From the NCBI RefSeq assembly GCF_026151205.1, contig NC_087076.1:18903919-18967918 (forward strand): DNA of 64,000 bases, read 5' to 3'. The notes under the pieces are model-generated. The model did not search any database and had not been told where the DNA came from. It worked only from the letters and a program-made list of their open reading frames with translations. Below are positions 46,001 through 61,000 of this stretch, in pieces (position 1 is the stretch's first letter; every line of letters starts with the position of its first letter). The stretch is from Bolinopsis microptera (lineage: Eukaryota > Ctenophora > Tentaculata > Lobata > Bolinopsidae). A program made the translations under genes and the position numbers.

Positions 46001-49000
46001 ATTTGACGATGTTATTATTTGTGACGGTTAAAAATTTGCCAATTTCATCTATTAAATTAACTTGTCCTCCTCAGAACAAACAAAAGACTGAGAATCATCA
46101 GGTGCCGGGTTTAGAGATTAGTATAGTTGATGGCACTGAGGTTTGTATGAGAACGGAATTCAAGGGATCTCAAATGATTGTGACTTTTGGAGACAGTACT
46201 GGATACAAGTCTGGCACGTAAGTTAGGAACAATTATTACATTTTATCATTCAACCTTTTACCCATAATTTATAATGGAAAAACTTAATCGGCATATGTTT
46301 AAGTTTTAAAATTCGGTATTTAGGTCCGTGGTAATTTTAACGGATGTCGATAACTGTCACTTAAACTTGAACAATGAATAATCCCGTAAAAACCTAAGGA
46401 TTACCTTAATTCACGTGGATATTGTATATTTCCCAACTGGACGAATATCTTCTTCAGGGTGACTTACAGTTCAACTTTCATGACAGACAAGTTCCCGAAC
46501 AGGATAGACTTTAGTGAGGACCTAACTACAAATGGAGGTGTTTACCGCTTCATCACGAGAAGTAAGAGCTAGGGAAAGGTTGCACGGAATTTAAAATATT
46601 AATATCTTAGCTGTGTTTTCCAAAATCTGCATCAGTTTCAGGCGAACAATATCTTAAATATTTTAATACGTACAAAATTTAAACATTAAATCAATATTCT
46701 TCGATACAAAAGGGTTAAACATTCAAAATGTGTCATATTAATCATTTTCTTTTGGTTTCTGATCTCATCTTCAGTTCAGTCCACTTGTTGTGAATTGAAT
46801 GTACTATACTGTATTATGGATCATAATAAACTTCTAAAAAAATCGTTCAAATTAAAACACTTTTCCTGCTTCACAGCATGTTGGGAGGGAAAACAAGCGG
46901 ATTACAGGGGTACTCTTGCTACCACCAAGACAGGTTATGCCTGTAAGAATTGGAATGACAACTCTTACAGCTCATACTTACCAACGAAGTAAGAATAATA
47001 TTATTGTATTAAGATCTACTGAATTTAATCTTATAGACCCAATCTATTTCATCAGCATCGATTAAAGTCGCTATGGTCTGATCAACATTTTCATTGAATC
47101 CGTAGGTGTTAAGAAAGTTTTCTCGAGGAATTTGTTTTGGTTCACCATCTATCCAAATTGTTCTGCTAGATTTCTCCCACAATGATAGCTAACGTTCCCC
47201 CTATCCAGTTCTGCGCACAGGGACAAAGGACTGCAATACAACTACTGCCGTAACCCTGGTAGCCACGATGATGGTGCTTGGTGTTATTCTACCAATCCTG
47301 CCCATGATTGGGAATATTGCGAAGTTCGCGGATGTAAAAGTTAGTGATCAAAAATTCTTTCGGATGCAAGAATTAAAACTCGTGTTTTTTGTTTCAATGA
47401 AATAGTCTAAGTTATTAAAAAATAGAAGCTGAAGCCTGAGTACAATAAAAAGTGACATGATTCCACACTAATCTAAAATGAATTTATTTCAGCGCCCTGT
47501 CCAACTGGTACTTATAGAGGTGCAGATATGAACCCTGTCAAATGTGAAACGTAAGTGACAATTTACAAATTAGTTCAAGCGATATGCTAGATTCAAGTTG
47601 CCTCCTTACTAGCGCCATAGCCCATAATGTGTCTAATGATGCAGTTCAATCCATTCATTCTACGTGGTTCAGTCGAATTATTTTAATTCGTTTTAATTTC
47701 CCTCGAGGATCACACTTGTTGGTTGTTATATGAAATATCTTACATATCTTCACAATTACGAACGATAACTAATTGCATATTAATAAATTTCAGTTGTCCA
47801 GTGAACCAGTATTTGAAAGATGCAACTCAGTGCCACGATTGTAGTCATGACACAGTTGGTTGGGCATTTGACAAAGAAAGCAAAGGCCAAAGTGAAACTT
47901 GCTTTGAAAGTTAGTATTTAATACAGTTTAATAACGTTTGTGTGAGAAGGGATCACCCCTAATCGATGGTATTCTTTCGATAAAATTTCGATAAAGTGTA
48001 CTTTAATTTTCACAATTTTTCTTTCAGAATCAAAGTTATCGGTGGCAGAAAATTTCTATGGTGCCCAATTCTACTTGACCACATCAATGCATCTAGGTAA
48101 GCTACAACTTATTACTTATTCCATACATAATTTTCCCTCAGCCTTTTAAAATTGATCAGACGTAAGAAATCTCACATCTTTTAACAGTATACCCTCAGGT
48201 ACTTCGTTTTACCCAACTACCAGGTTTATACATGTCAACTCATGTGAATTTTTGCTGAATTTACCACCTCTTTTGATTAACCATCTATTTTCCATTCCCC
48301 TAAAACGCCATCTAAATATAATCTAGTATTGGTTCCTCAAAAATAAACCATGATATCTGCAGTTATCGGCACCTACTCGAGTCTAACTAACGATAAGAAG
48401 ATAGAGCTTATAGACAAGTCTCTCTCACTGGACGTGTGCTCAACTTCCAGCAGCTCCTCCACTGTAAAACTTGATTATTTCGACAGCACTGGCGGTCCTC
48501 TCCTTGATTTCAGTATGGTTTCGTTATTGAGTTAATTTTCAGTGACTATTCTTTAATAAAATTTGGTCATTTATAAGTATAAAAAATGTTTATTCAAGCA
48601 ATGCGGTCGCCGTATTTTTTCGTGACTTCATGTCTTTCAGTTTTGGATATGGGGAAAAAGGAGTTCTACTCTGAAACTCATCATTCTTCTACCACCAAAT
48701 ATACTCGATGTACTGGTATGCAATTTAACTATTTTGAAAAAGTGATTAAACTTGTAGAGCATTGCATTATAGAAACTTATATTATACAGGAATGAAACAG
48801 TATCTTTTTTTTTTTTATCTAAAACTTTTCAAACAATACATAATTATACAGAATTGAATGCTTCTAAATAAACCCAGTTATAAAAGGAAAAAATCGATAT
48901 AGCCCTAATTTTCACTATCCCAGAATATCGAAACCCAAATTATGTATTGAGAGAGGGGTAACCAAAACACGGTAGTGTGCAGTAAATACCACACCCGCAA

Positions 49001-52000
49001 TAACATTGGGCCCTAGCAACAATTAATTAATCAATGAATCAAAACATATAATATTGTACTTATAGAAAATATAAAACTCTCAAGGCTCCTTCTCCGAGCT
49101 AATGACTCTAAAGTTCCTGATTACGTGAACTTTGTCCGGCTCTGCTGTCCTTTTATTGAGTAGCTGGACGACAACTTTCTTGTAGGCTATTCTGTCTGCA
49201 GCTGATCTATCAGGAGTTATGTAAACAGAAGTAAACCCGTCTACATGTCTTAATAACTTAGTCTTGCTCAAGATGGTACGAGCTTGATCTGAGCTTGACA
49301 AAGTGAATTTAACTGGTCTGACTCGTTCACTTGTGTCCTTTCCAACTCTATAACATCTCAAAATTTTTGGTTTTTCGTTGAGATGGTCCAACAAAATACC
49401 AGATACCTTAGCATCCAAGTTCTCCTCAGTCTCTGGGATCCTAAATATAATCAGACTTTTACTTCGATCTTCTTCTAGGGCAACCCTTTTCACTGCAGCT
49501 TGGATTTTCTTCGGTGCAAAGGCGTTTTTGCACGTGTTTTTCAACAGAGACGAAAAGGTCTTAATCTCTTTCTGAGCTGCACTTTTCACAGTTCCAATCT
49601 CGTCATCCTTCTTCAAAGCTAACTTCTCCTGCAGATCACTGATTTTTGTCATATCTTCTTCTTGCTTAGAGAGTAACTTCTCTTGCAGTTCTATGATCTT
49701 ATTCGCATCTACTATTTTTTCTTTCCTGAACACCCTGTTGTCGGTAGCTGTTTCTGTGGCAGATTGTAACAATGGACCACAATAATCGTTCAGCAAACAG
49801 CACACTGTCTCTAGCCATTCTGATAACCTCTCTCTAGGCACACTTCTCTGGTTCAGTTTGTCAAATTGCACATCATCGTTGTGTTCGGCACCGATTTTAC
49901 TTCTAATCTCCTTGAAAATACTGTTAGTTGCCATGTGTATCTGATTCACATACTCCGTAAGGAACTGGCCATTCATAACCATAGCATCATCTAGCATATC
50001 CAAGTGTTCATTCTGTAGCGGCAAAGGCATCGTACACGTTGTACAGAAAATGTACAAACAATGTATACAAATCTACAAAGCCAGAGAGATAATTCAACGC
50101 GCACACAAAACTGCTGATAAGAGAGCTACAATTTAGCAACGAATGTAAAAGTGTAATATCGGTAATCATCATTATGAATATCAATTGTAGTTTGAAGCTG
50201 CTAAATTTTCGATGATAATAGGTTTTTTGACACTGAATCACATATAACCTCAGAATACACTGCTGCGACTACAGTGCAGTCAGACTGCAGCGTCGCAGAC
50301 TGCAGAATCGCTTCAGCTGATCCTTCCTACATACTGGAGATTATTTACAGTGGTTCAAACGACGAGGACAAAAAGATAAACTTCTTTGATGACTCGGGTT
50401 TGTTGAATTCCACACTAAAATTGTAACGTTTTATGATCTGCTCGATGTTTCAACATTAAATCTATAAATGAAATTATTGACATCACGTTTCACGCAGGAT
50501 CTGAAATTTTCCATTTAACCTTGTCTGAAACCCTCAACTTTGCCGTATCTGCAAGCGCAGACACCGGCAAAGCGGCTGATGAATGTAAGATTGAAAAGTC
50601 AGTCACTGTACTGAATGAGGATAAGTCGAGATTAGCTTCAATAAACATTTCAACAACTGAGTACACCGTCCATACATCTGGTAATAACCTTTTAATTTTA
50701 TAATTTTACATTTTTACTCTTCATATTTATCACTTTTGACCGCTAAATGTTTCGCCGAAGAGTTAAAAAAAACAATATCCCAGTTTACTGTAACCATCTC
50801 TGATAGCCATACATTTTAGTTGACTGCGCTCTGACATCCTTACAAAAAGATTACCGAGGATACCAGGATACCGACTCTATGGGTAAAGCTTGTCTCAGCT
50901 GGCTGAATAGTGGCTTGTCTGGGTTTAAAGCTACTGAGTAAGTACTTCAAGTCAGTTTTAAACAACAGTTTTTAGCGTGGAATTCTCTCGACTCTCATCA
51001 TCTAAGTATAACACATTTATTCGCTTAACCAACATCAATACATCTTCAGTTATCCCAACACTGGACTGGGAGATCACAAATATTGCCGGAATCCGGGGGA
51101 TGATAGGTCCCAGGCCTGGTGCTTTACCTCCACATCTGATAAATCTGCCTGTAGTATCCCAGCTTGCTCGGCTCTCTTGGCTGCTCCAGCGACTACTGAT
51201 GAGGAGTTTAGAGGTATTAGCTGTTATTCCTTTTTGCTAACATATTATCATTATAACATCTTAATCCATGCCAAATCTAACAAAAAAGGCTATATAAGTA
51301 TATAATAGTGATCCTACTGTGATTCTATATCATTCTTGGTATTGATTGTCTCATGCATCGCGATCTTCATTGATCGTGAAGCAAGGTAATGAGCCCCCAA
51401 GTCTCATTACACTACTCTGGTACCTAATAATCACACCTCAAAATGAACTTCAGACTGTATCGCTGAAAGTGACACAAAAGGTGAAAAATACAGAGGGACA
51501 AAAGCGACGACACAGAGTGGACACACGTGTCAGAGATGGGATTCGCAGTCGCCAAACGCTCACACTGAAACCACTCCTGAGAAGTGAGATCCTTGTTTTG
51601 TCCTTTAACTTCATTGAGAGATTAACGTACCAATCTTGATAGTTACCGTTTTGAATTTAAGGATTTGGGTTAAAATGGTCGGACTGTTTTTTATTTTTGA
51701 AATATGACAGTTTCTTAGCTGTTTATATTCTTACAGGAATCCAAATAAAGGACTGGATGCAAATTATTGCCGTAATCCAGATGGGTAAGTTAATTTACTC
51801 AGGCAATAATAGCATGAACTCCATTTCTGTATTCTTCTATTCTTTCATGAACATTTTCATTTGGCTTTTAAATGATTTTAGAGAAAATAGTGAAGTGAAA
51901 TATTGTGAATTCAGATTATGGAATATCATGATTCATAGATATTTATCATATTCATATGACATAAAATAATATGATGTTGTAATGTAATGAACCGAAATGT

Positions 52001-55000
52001 GAACAAATGTGTTCTCCCAGAAAGGAAAGTGGTGTCTGGTGTTTGAATGGTGCTGGAACTTCTCCAGTCTTTCAATCATGTCCAGTACCAACGTGTTCAA
52101 AGAGTAAGTATTAATGACGATAACAGTACATTTGAGCTGGAATTTCTTTCATATACTTATTCATCTTAGGGCAAAGTCCCATCGTTATGCGGTTCTTTTT
52201 TGTATTAACAATACATTAAAGCTGAGCAACCTTTTCTTCAGTCAGGTACCAAATCACCATCAAGATCAGATCTGAGAGTGGTAGTGGAACCTCCGACAAA
52301 CAGAAGTTACAGATACAAGGCACTAGAGGCAAGACGGACTGGATGGATTGTACCGCAAATCTTGCAACAATAGGCTCCACTGTATCCTGCTACCCTGAGA
52401 GCGATGAACTTGTTGGTGAGGTCTTGCGTGTTATTTGGCAACCTCTGACTGATACATGGTCCTTTACTGAGGTACCCTTCAAGTATTTTCCTTACATAAC
52501 ATGTACTTTCACTGTTGAAATAAAGTTAGAGTTCTTACATGGATATATCGAGTATTTATCTTACTAATAACTTTAGATATGTGTCTTGTGATGGTAAATG
52601 TATTTCAAGAGGCTCTAAAAGTTTGATGTTATCACGCCAATCTAAAAACATTTTACCAATGTTGCAGCTCAAGGTCCTGGTTAGTGGTATAACTAAGTTA
52701 CTTTATACGCCTCCCAACGGGCACGAAGAATTGGGTGGTGAGACTCAAACTATTAAAACATTCAGTGGATCAAGTAAGTAGTCAGAAACTGCAAAACATA
52801 ATCAATCTTTAATGTTTCTCCTTCTACTTTTGTTGAAATTTCTTTTGAAAGCTAAGATCATTCAAATATTTTATATACTTTTACTTTTTGAGCTCATTTC
52901 TATATTTCTATATTTCAGTGAATTTCAACTTTATTACCCACTCTGTTGAGATCGAGTCGGCTGATGGCATTGGTTCAAATAAAAATGTACAATTCGACCT
53001 TACTGCCAGTGACAATTCCGTCTCTGGTGGCTTGCACATCACTTTAGGATCCTCACCAACCTACCAGCTTGCTTGCCGCTCCGGGACGAAAGCACTGACC
53101 TTGACCGGTGATAAGTGGAGGTACTCTTTGGAGAAAAGGACTAACTCTATCGCTTTCTACATTAATGGCAAACTTATCGAGAATATGTTGCTGGCTGAGT
53201 CGGCTGCATGTACAGCTATGTGGAGTAAGACAACTACCAAGTTTCACCTCAAAAATACGGATACCGCTTCTGTTAAAGTTGTCTTCCTTGTCAATGGTAC
53301 AGAAGTTTATGATATTATTTTTATTTTTTGATTGGTCGATTAACAAATGAGCAGTATTTGCAATGTTCTGATGTTCAATTTTTTTTTCGAACATGGCCTT
53401 GACCCATGTCGTTTCAGAGGGGAAAGCGGACCATAAGTTCACTCGCGCAGACATGACCGGAGGTGGACAATGTTCAAAAATTGGAGTACCATCTAAATTC
53501 TCATTCTCTAATTTCGACGGGTTAAACCTTAAATACCGCTTCACAAAAGGTAAGTTAACTGATCAGTTATGAAGGTTTTATTTCCTGGATTCTGAATGGA
53601 TCTAACTCATTAATATTTGGATGGATAACTTCGTATTTATATTTCCTTGTTTTTAAGAAAACTCCCTAACAGGCTCGACAGACGGTTCAACTATCACGTG
53701 CGCTAGTGGCAGCAAAACAGAATTTGATGACACGGTCACGTGGGACTCCATGGGAACGAAAACTAGCCTCGATCTGGACGTGAAAATTAGCGATGTTCTA
53801 TGTATTAATTCCAAAGTTGCTAACAAAACTATTTCTGGATTTTTCCACGTTGAAGACGGTGTGGGGTCACAACATTTCGAAATTACAGCTGATCCGATCG
53901 AGAAAGTTCATCAATTTTCGAGGACTAATGCTATGAATGGGAAATACAGATACGATCCTGTTGATAGTAAGTAAACACGTTCCGTCTTAATGTCTATCAT
54001 ATCTGAACTACTCTCAAGTTTTGTTATATTGACTGTAAATTGACGGTTTCATTACTATGTCTTTTTTTATGACCATATCTACTGATCATCCTTTTCAGAA
54101 TGGATCAACACGGGTGTTCCAGTAGCGGTTATCGAGGGCAACAAAAACATAGAGATCCCCTTCGATTTATCACAATTTGGTCTCCAGCTAATGACAACGT
54201 CTGAGGCTGTGGGCAAGATGGTAGCAGTGTCCTTTACTGATGGTGCCGGGACAGCGATTCTCATTCTAAAATTAGACCTTCATACCCAAACATATATCCT
54301 GGCGGGAAAGGGGAACGCAAAATGCGTGTCCAGCGCAAAGAAATTCCTGGTTTGGCCTACTGAGACCTCGAAAACGTGGACTTTCTGGAAGAGTGATGTG
54401 TCCCTTGTGTTGGAATGTGATGGTCAAGTTGTTGCTGTCCATAGGATTGAAGATGGTGGGGCTTGCGAGAAGAACTTTGAAACTCCGATAAGCGCTATAA
54501 AGGTTGAGACAACTGACACGGCCACCGTCACATTCTCCACTGTCAGTGAGTAGTTTTGATTTTTGAGACATTTCTATCTATCTTAAAACTTTGGGCATTT
54601 TGGTTTTGTTTTTGTTAATCACATCTAATGATAAAAACTATTCAGTGTCGTTCAAGAGGTTGCTGTCGAGTATATCTGAGTTTACTCCTTTCGGCATCCA
54701 AACTGTTAACCATGAGTTTCACAGCAAACATTTCACGGTAAATTCTGAGAAAGTCGACGTTTTTAAAACTATTCCACATCTTAATATCTTTTCTTGATCC
54801 TTCGCTGCAATTTATCCTCTTGTGTTCTTGGCATGCAAAATATTATCAGTTCTGCTTACTTAGTAACAAATCAAAACTGGTAAACTAGAACCTTCGTACA
54901 CTGCTTGGTTTGAGAAATATAAAATACTAATAACTCTTCGCAGGCCTCTACCTACTTCAAGGTTACAGAAGAAAGAGTATGGGACGCATATAAGTTCATA

Positions 55001-58000
55001 TTGGACATCGTTTATGCTAATAAAATAGAATCAACAACCGCCCTTAAAATCAACCTCAAATCCGTTAGTTTATTTTATCCTATTACTATTTTAAACTATT
55101 TTCACAACTACAATTAATTACATTTATTAAGAATATAAGTATGACGTAGAAATGTCGATACGTTATTCAGATATTTATTTCCATTATAATCTATCTTCAC
55201 TAAGTCTATTCAGGAACAATCAGAAATTTGAATGAAGGAAACATTATCCTAATACATTACAATATTTTGTCAAATAAATCTAGAGTTAACTTGGATATCC
55301 ACGAATCCAAACTGAACTGATGCTTTTGCATACTAACCCCGAGGCACAACCTATTTAATTGATATTCGCTCAAAGCTGATAATTTGGAAGAAAATGGATG
55401 ATTATTGATGTTCCTTTGATAGTATCCTGGGAGTTTGATGAGTCTTACTCAACATGTTTCTTCAGCTCGGAGTAGAATGGGATGAGCTGTTGTCCAGTTT
55501 GGATATATTCCCCGAAGCCGTGGCGCTGGATATGGTTATGGACTGTAAACCCGGTTACAAGTGGGACACCAATACCACAACCGGATGTGTTTCTTCATGT
55601 AAGTCACAAATCTATGAGACATTAGATAAAAATGAAATATATCCGCAGAACTTTTGAAACTGGGAAGCTTTAACTCACGCATGTATCCTTATTACATACA
55701 TACCATCAAAGTAATTCAGGTATAACACAATTTCAGCAACGTCTCAATTGGCTAAGCCAAAATCAATCAAGAAAATTATATATTTTGAGTTGCGGGAGAA
55801 CTATTGCACTGATACATATGTGAGTGGTGTATAAAGTTAATTGTTTTTTAATCGTTTGTTAATTGTGAATTATGTAATTGATTTATGATTTGTTACTTCA
55901 ACCAGAATGATCTTCTTACGATTGCTTATCAGTTAACAGGGAAAATAGATTTATTTAAGCTGTATAAAACGATTCTGTAATAAGTTGCTTCTATTCACTA
56001 AAAAGATAACTCCGAGACCTAATGTACCTATTCAGTCTCTAAATCAAATATCACCACAGAAAAGTTCAATGCTGAAGGGCTGGGTGAACCATGAGATGCA
56101 GAAATATTTGTACAACAAGACTGTGTGTGAAATGCACGCCTGTTACCCTCAATTCAAATCATGTGACTACAAAACTGACACCCACAAAAGCAGAATTACG
56201 GTATGTGGAGCTTCATGGTCACCTTGTTATTTTCGATTTAACATGTCCTCACAGTCCACTCACGTTTGATTAAAGTTTTTGTAATACAAGCTACATTCTA
56301 GGTCTCGATAATCACTCCCACTTCGAGTGCCGATTCTGTAGCCTCGGAGTATGTGACTGAAGATAAGGTCAAAGCTTTCGCATCAGCTTTTGTTCAGTAA
56401 GTTTTTGAGAGTCTGATGCCAGCACCCACTGTAAAGAGGTTGAAAAGAGACGATGTTTTGAATGCAATATGAATTTCAATTCTGAGTAAAGCTAAATAAG
56501 ACTTGAAGTAGAGACTTTGTTTTTCAGGAACATGGCGGCAGTCGATGAAACAGGGTTTGGTTTTGGTACTGTTGAGTTCACTTGCGATGCTGGTCAATAC
56601 AAAGATGAATCAATATGCTGTAAGAATAATATTATCTTTTACGAAAGCAGTTTTAAAATTAAACCAATATTAATGTTGATCAAGATAAAACTATTACCCT
56701 TACCAGGACCCTACTAATTATTAAGTCATTACTCCTGCGCCGGTATTTTAGTCAATTCTCTAACTCCAGTCTTATTTGACAGGTAATTTCACCCGACTCA
56801 TAAATTTAATCCGTTGACAATTTCAGCGCAGTGCGACAAGGGAACATACGAGGAAAACTTCGAGTGTAAGCCTTGTCCATACAACACCTACCAGGACGTT
56901 AAAGGACAGAGATACTGCGTACCTTGTACTAGCAGAGAGTTCACTGTCGTACCTGGATCTGTGTCTGAGAATTGTGTTGGTATGTAAATGTAATGCATAT
57001 TTTGTTGGGGCATTAATACTCTTTTAAACATTTTTGCTTCTTCACTCAAACCAGTAGATATAATATAGTAGATACGTACTGTGGATATCGTTAAGGAAAG
57101 TTGAGATTTGGGCGGGTTTATCCAGGGATTCTTAAAGCAAGTCCTATTGGCACTAACGTTGCATGACTTAAAAGCTTTGATACATTCTTCTCAACAAATC
57201 TTGGCCTCAGATTCTGCGATTCCAACGGGTAGAAAGCTGGATATCAACCACGAGCTAAGTATAGTCATAAAAGGCGAAACTGAAGGCAACGTGGATGTCT
57301 GTACCCAGATGACGGAGTTGGAACTGACTTCGTGTACTTACAATGGAACTGACCATTCCAACTTGGTCACCTTTCCTGTCTCATTCCCTACTCAGACCGT
57401 AAGTTGTGATGTGGCTGAGAACGAGGTTTTCCATATTTTCACAATAATAGACATTGGCTGATTGCGTTTAATTACTTAAACTAATTCTTAATTTCCTCAG
57501 CAATATACTTTTTCAGTTAACTTGGCTGACAGATGAAATACACAGCTGGTACAATAACCTGAATACTCATGGTTTGGCTACAGCACAGTATCTTCAACCT
57601 TTAGTCGGTATGTGTTAATTTACTTCATGTACTCTTGTTATTATTCTACTTTAACATCCAGCTCCCGCGCCTCCCGATTAGGTTTACTAAAATATGCTTC
57701 GAAGACGTGGACGTATTTACAAGATGATCAATTTCCTCATGACTCTTGATATGAAGAGTGGTGCGTGTCTTGGTGTTACGAAAAGAAACTTCACTTTTTC
57801 GGATATCTGGCCGAGACATGTCACTGTCTTTATTTCCATAACTTCAGTCAATTGATACCAAGTTTTATCTCAGCATCTCCGGCGGGGTCATGTGGTGTTT
57901 ACTACGGACTCCTGGGTTACGAGGGCTGTGAAAAAGTTGCATCTGGTCTCAAAACAGTAGCAAGTACGTTCCAGCTATTATATAACATAATATTTAAAAA

Positions 58001-61000
58001 GTACAACTTTAAGCCCCAACAACACATATAAAAATAACACCTTGCCCTCAGCGAAAGTTGAACAGTGCCCGGATACGGCGTCCAGTTCATTGGACTGGTT
58101 AGCAGTGTTCGGACCCATGTTTAAGACTCGATGTTGGAACGCCAAAGACCTCTATTCTTCATCTGATCAACGCTACAAATACCTTTGCGATGTAAGATTA
58201 CTAATATACTCTCATTAGTTTATCATGGAATTTGTTTTGATGTTTCGCTCCGTTCTAACAATTCTTATGTTATTCGACTTAAATGCCTTGGGTTTATTTT
58301 TGCAAATCTTTAAATACGCCTACTACTTTACCGTTCCTTTGTATATTTCATTTTTGTATTCTGTTACATAACATTCCCATATTGATCGATAATTTTTGTT
58401 TCAGGTATTAAAGCTGGCGGTGGGTAACAACTGGGACGCCACTCCCGGCGAGACACCAGTAGAGAACGCTAACATCTGCAAGATTAAGAATGCTCTAAAA
58501 ACCGCTTACTCTTGCCGGTGCAACTCAAAGTGTAAGTATACACTATACAATATACACTATACACTATACTCTATACACTATACACTATACACTATACACT
58601 ATACACTATACACTATACACTATACTCTATACACTATACACTGGTGTCTGGTATAGTCGAATCGAGGTATGCTTAATAGGGGTTTTACTGTTCAATGAAT
58701 TTAGTTTGAACGTTAAAACTTCATTTTCAGATTCCTTCGATTGTAAAATGAAAAATAAAAACAGTGGGACTGGTTCTCAGTATGGTGGCATGATTTCTAA
58801 AACCAAATCTGATCTTAATTGTCAAGCCTGGAATGTAGACTCTCCCAACACTGTTTCTGCAATTTCAAAGTAAGTACGAGTTATTATAGCTGGCACATTC
58901 GGTTTTTAAATATTCTACATTTTCCTGAGCAGTGTATTATAACGAAACACTGGAAAGTCATTACGTCTGTCCAACAGTATCAGCTGTTGAAGTTAATCTT
59001 CGATTCCTGATGATGATTTTTCCTGAAATTTAACTCAAATTCCCCGGTGTTGTATGTAGATTTCTAAAATATTATGTCTATTCAGGCAAGTTGGAAGTGG
59101 GACGGGTGCTCACAACTATTGCCGGTATGTGGCCACCACCCCTAGTAACACTCTAGCGTCAGCCCCATGGTGCTACAATGCTGGTGGTACTTCTCCCAGC
59201 TGGGAATACTGCGATATCCCCTACTGTAGTGATGGTGCGTACTTCTTTGCTAATTATGCCAAAGATGCGATTATTGGCAGAATCTTTAAATAGTCCCTTA
59301 ACTTGCGACCTAAAAATGTACTCAAAAATAACTATTCAGATAGTGACGGCTGCGTGATCATCGAAGCTTTCACCTCTGTGGACGTTGGTACCAGTTGTGA
59401 AGCACATCAACCAACTAACTGTGAACTTAAAACTTACGCTAAAACTCTCAGAACTGCTGTGAGTATTATGGAATGAAATGAAATTGAAATAATGTTTTAA
59501 GTTGAATAAGTCAAAATAAGAGTTGTGGAATATAAGTGGTTAAAACGCTTTATTCATATGAATGTTCTTTCAGCTGGACGCATCTTCGTGCAAGTCTCAT
59601 CCCGACAAGAACGCATGTGTAATGCTGGAGCGAATATACGCCTCTCTTTACGGCAAATATTGTTACAACGCACTAGTCCAGGTTTGAACAACATCATTTC
59701 AATACATATCTGAAATAGCTGGCATTACAGAATTCTGATTTCGAAATAAAACGCAACTATTATATCGTACGTACAACTGCAACATTCCAGTTTATCAAAT
59801 TTTAGTTCTCATTTATTCATACTTTCAGCCCGGTGGTGATGCAGCTGTTACTCGAAGTAGCATTACTTCTCTCAAGACAACATACATCGGAGGTTCTCTC
59901 CTTGATCTTAGCTTTTACGTCTCTTTTATTCTTCATAGCTTTATTTATGATTGGCACCTTAAAGTTAAATGAGAACATTTTGGCATCATTGCATATAATT
60001 ACGTATTTGTTCTTCAATTACTAACTATACTTACTAACTATACTTCAATTACTTACTATATATTCAATTTTTCAGAGATACCAACTAAATTGTATATCAA
60101 GGCTGAAATTGACGCAAATGTTTGCAAAACCTACAAGGATCGTTTGACGGTCTGTGAAGACCCTTTTCAAGCCCTTGTGGAGGCCCTTAGCAAGGCTTAC
60201 TGTGATTGTGAGTGAATCGTTCAATGATAGACAAAGTTGTAAAACTTTCAATCAGTGACACTTTAAAGAGCAAATACAAATTTGCAACGCATAATTCTCG
60301 GCAATCTTATTTATTCTTGTGCTAACATGTATTAAATTTCAGCCAACTGCTTGATGTCGTTTATCGACTACACGGCCATCAAGGCAACTGATTCTGGTCC
60401 GGTTACGTTTTACATATACCAGGAAGTCTTCCTCAGAGGAAACTTAGATGATCTTCTTATAATAAACAAGGCTGTTAAAGAAATCGGAAAGGTTATAAAT
60501 CGGCTTTTATTGGCTTTTATTACAATCACTCTAATGATGACTTATAATAATTAACTTAAAATTAAACTTATACTTTGTTTACATTTCAGTATACCCAATT
60601 GGATAGTTACAGAATTACGCTAACGGGTCTTGGGAATTCAATCAGCTCAACCAATGTTGTAGAAGAGTTCGAGTGCCAGTTACCTTTCGAAAAATCTGCC
60701 ACAAATCCAGAATGTGGTAAGTATATTTTCCTTGCGACGCGTTAAAATTTGGAATAATCATTACCTATCAAAAATTGTCATTTACTGTTCAGTATTCAAC
60801 CTGATCCAACCAGCGTTGGACGGCTGAAGAGCCAACCGTCCATAGACAGGTATTTATATTGTATTTGTAAACTACTTACATACCAATTTGATGGTTTACT
60901 AAGTCGCTGCTGGCTGATATGATGTCATCATGTCTCTGTTCTAACAGTTAAATTACAGACTTTATCCATTCATGTGCTATGAAGTAATGTTCTTTCACAT

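Noticed and set aside
53053..53544. Minus-strand ORF of 163 codons
   Set aside because: It lies opposite two well-phased exons of the giant gene, has no domain, and spans the intron between them.
58396..58656. 86-codon ORF ending in Tyr/Thr/Leu/His repeats
   Set aside because: The first part is a real exon ending at 58531. The rest is read-through into the (TATACAC)n intronic microsatellite.
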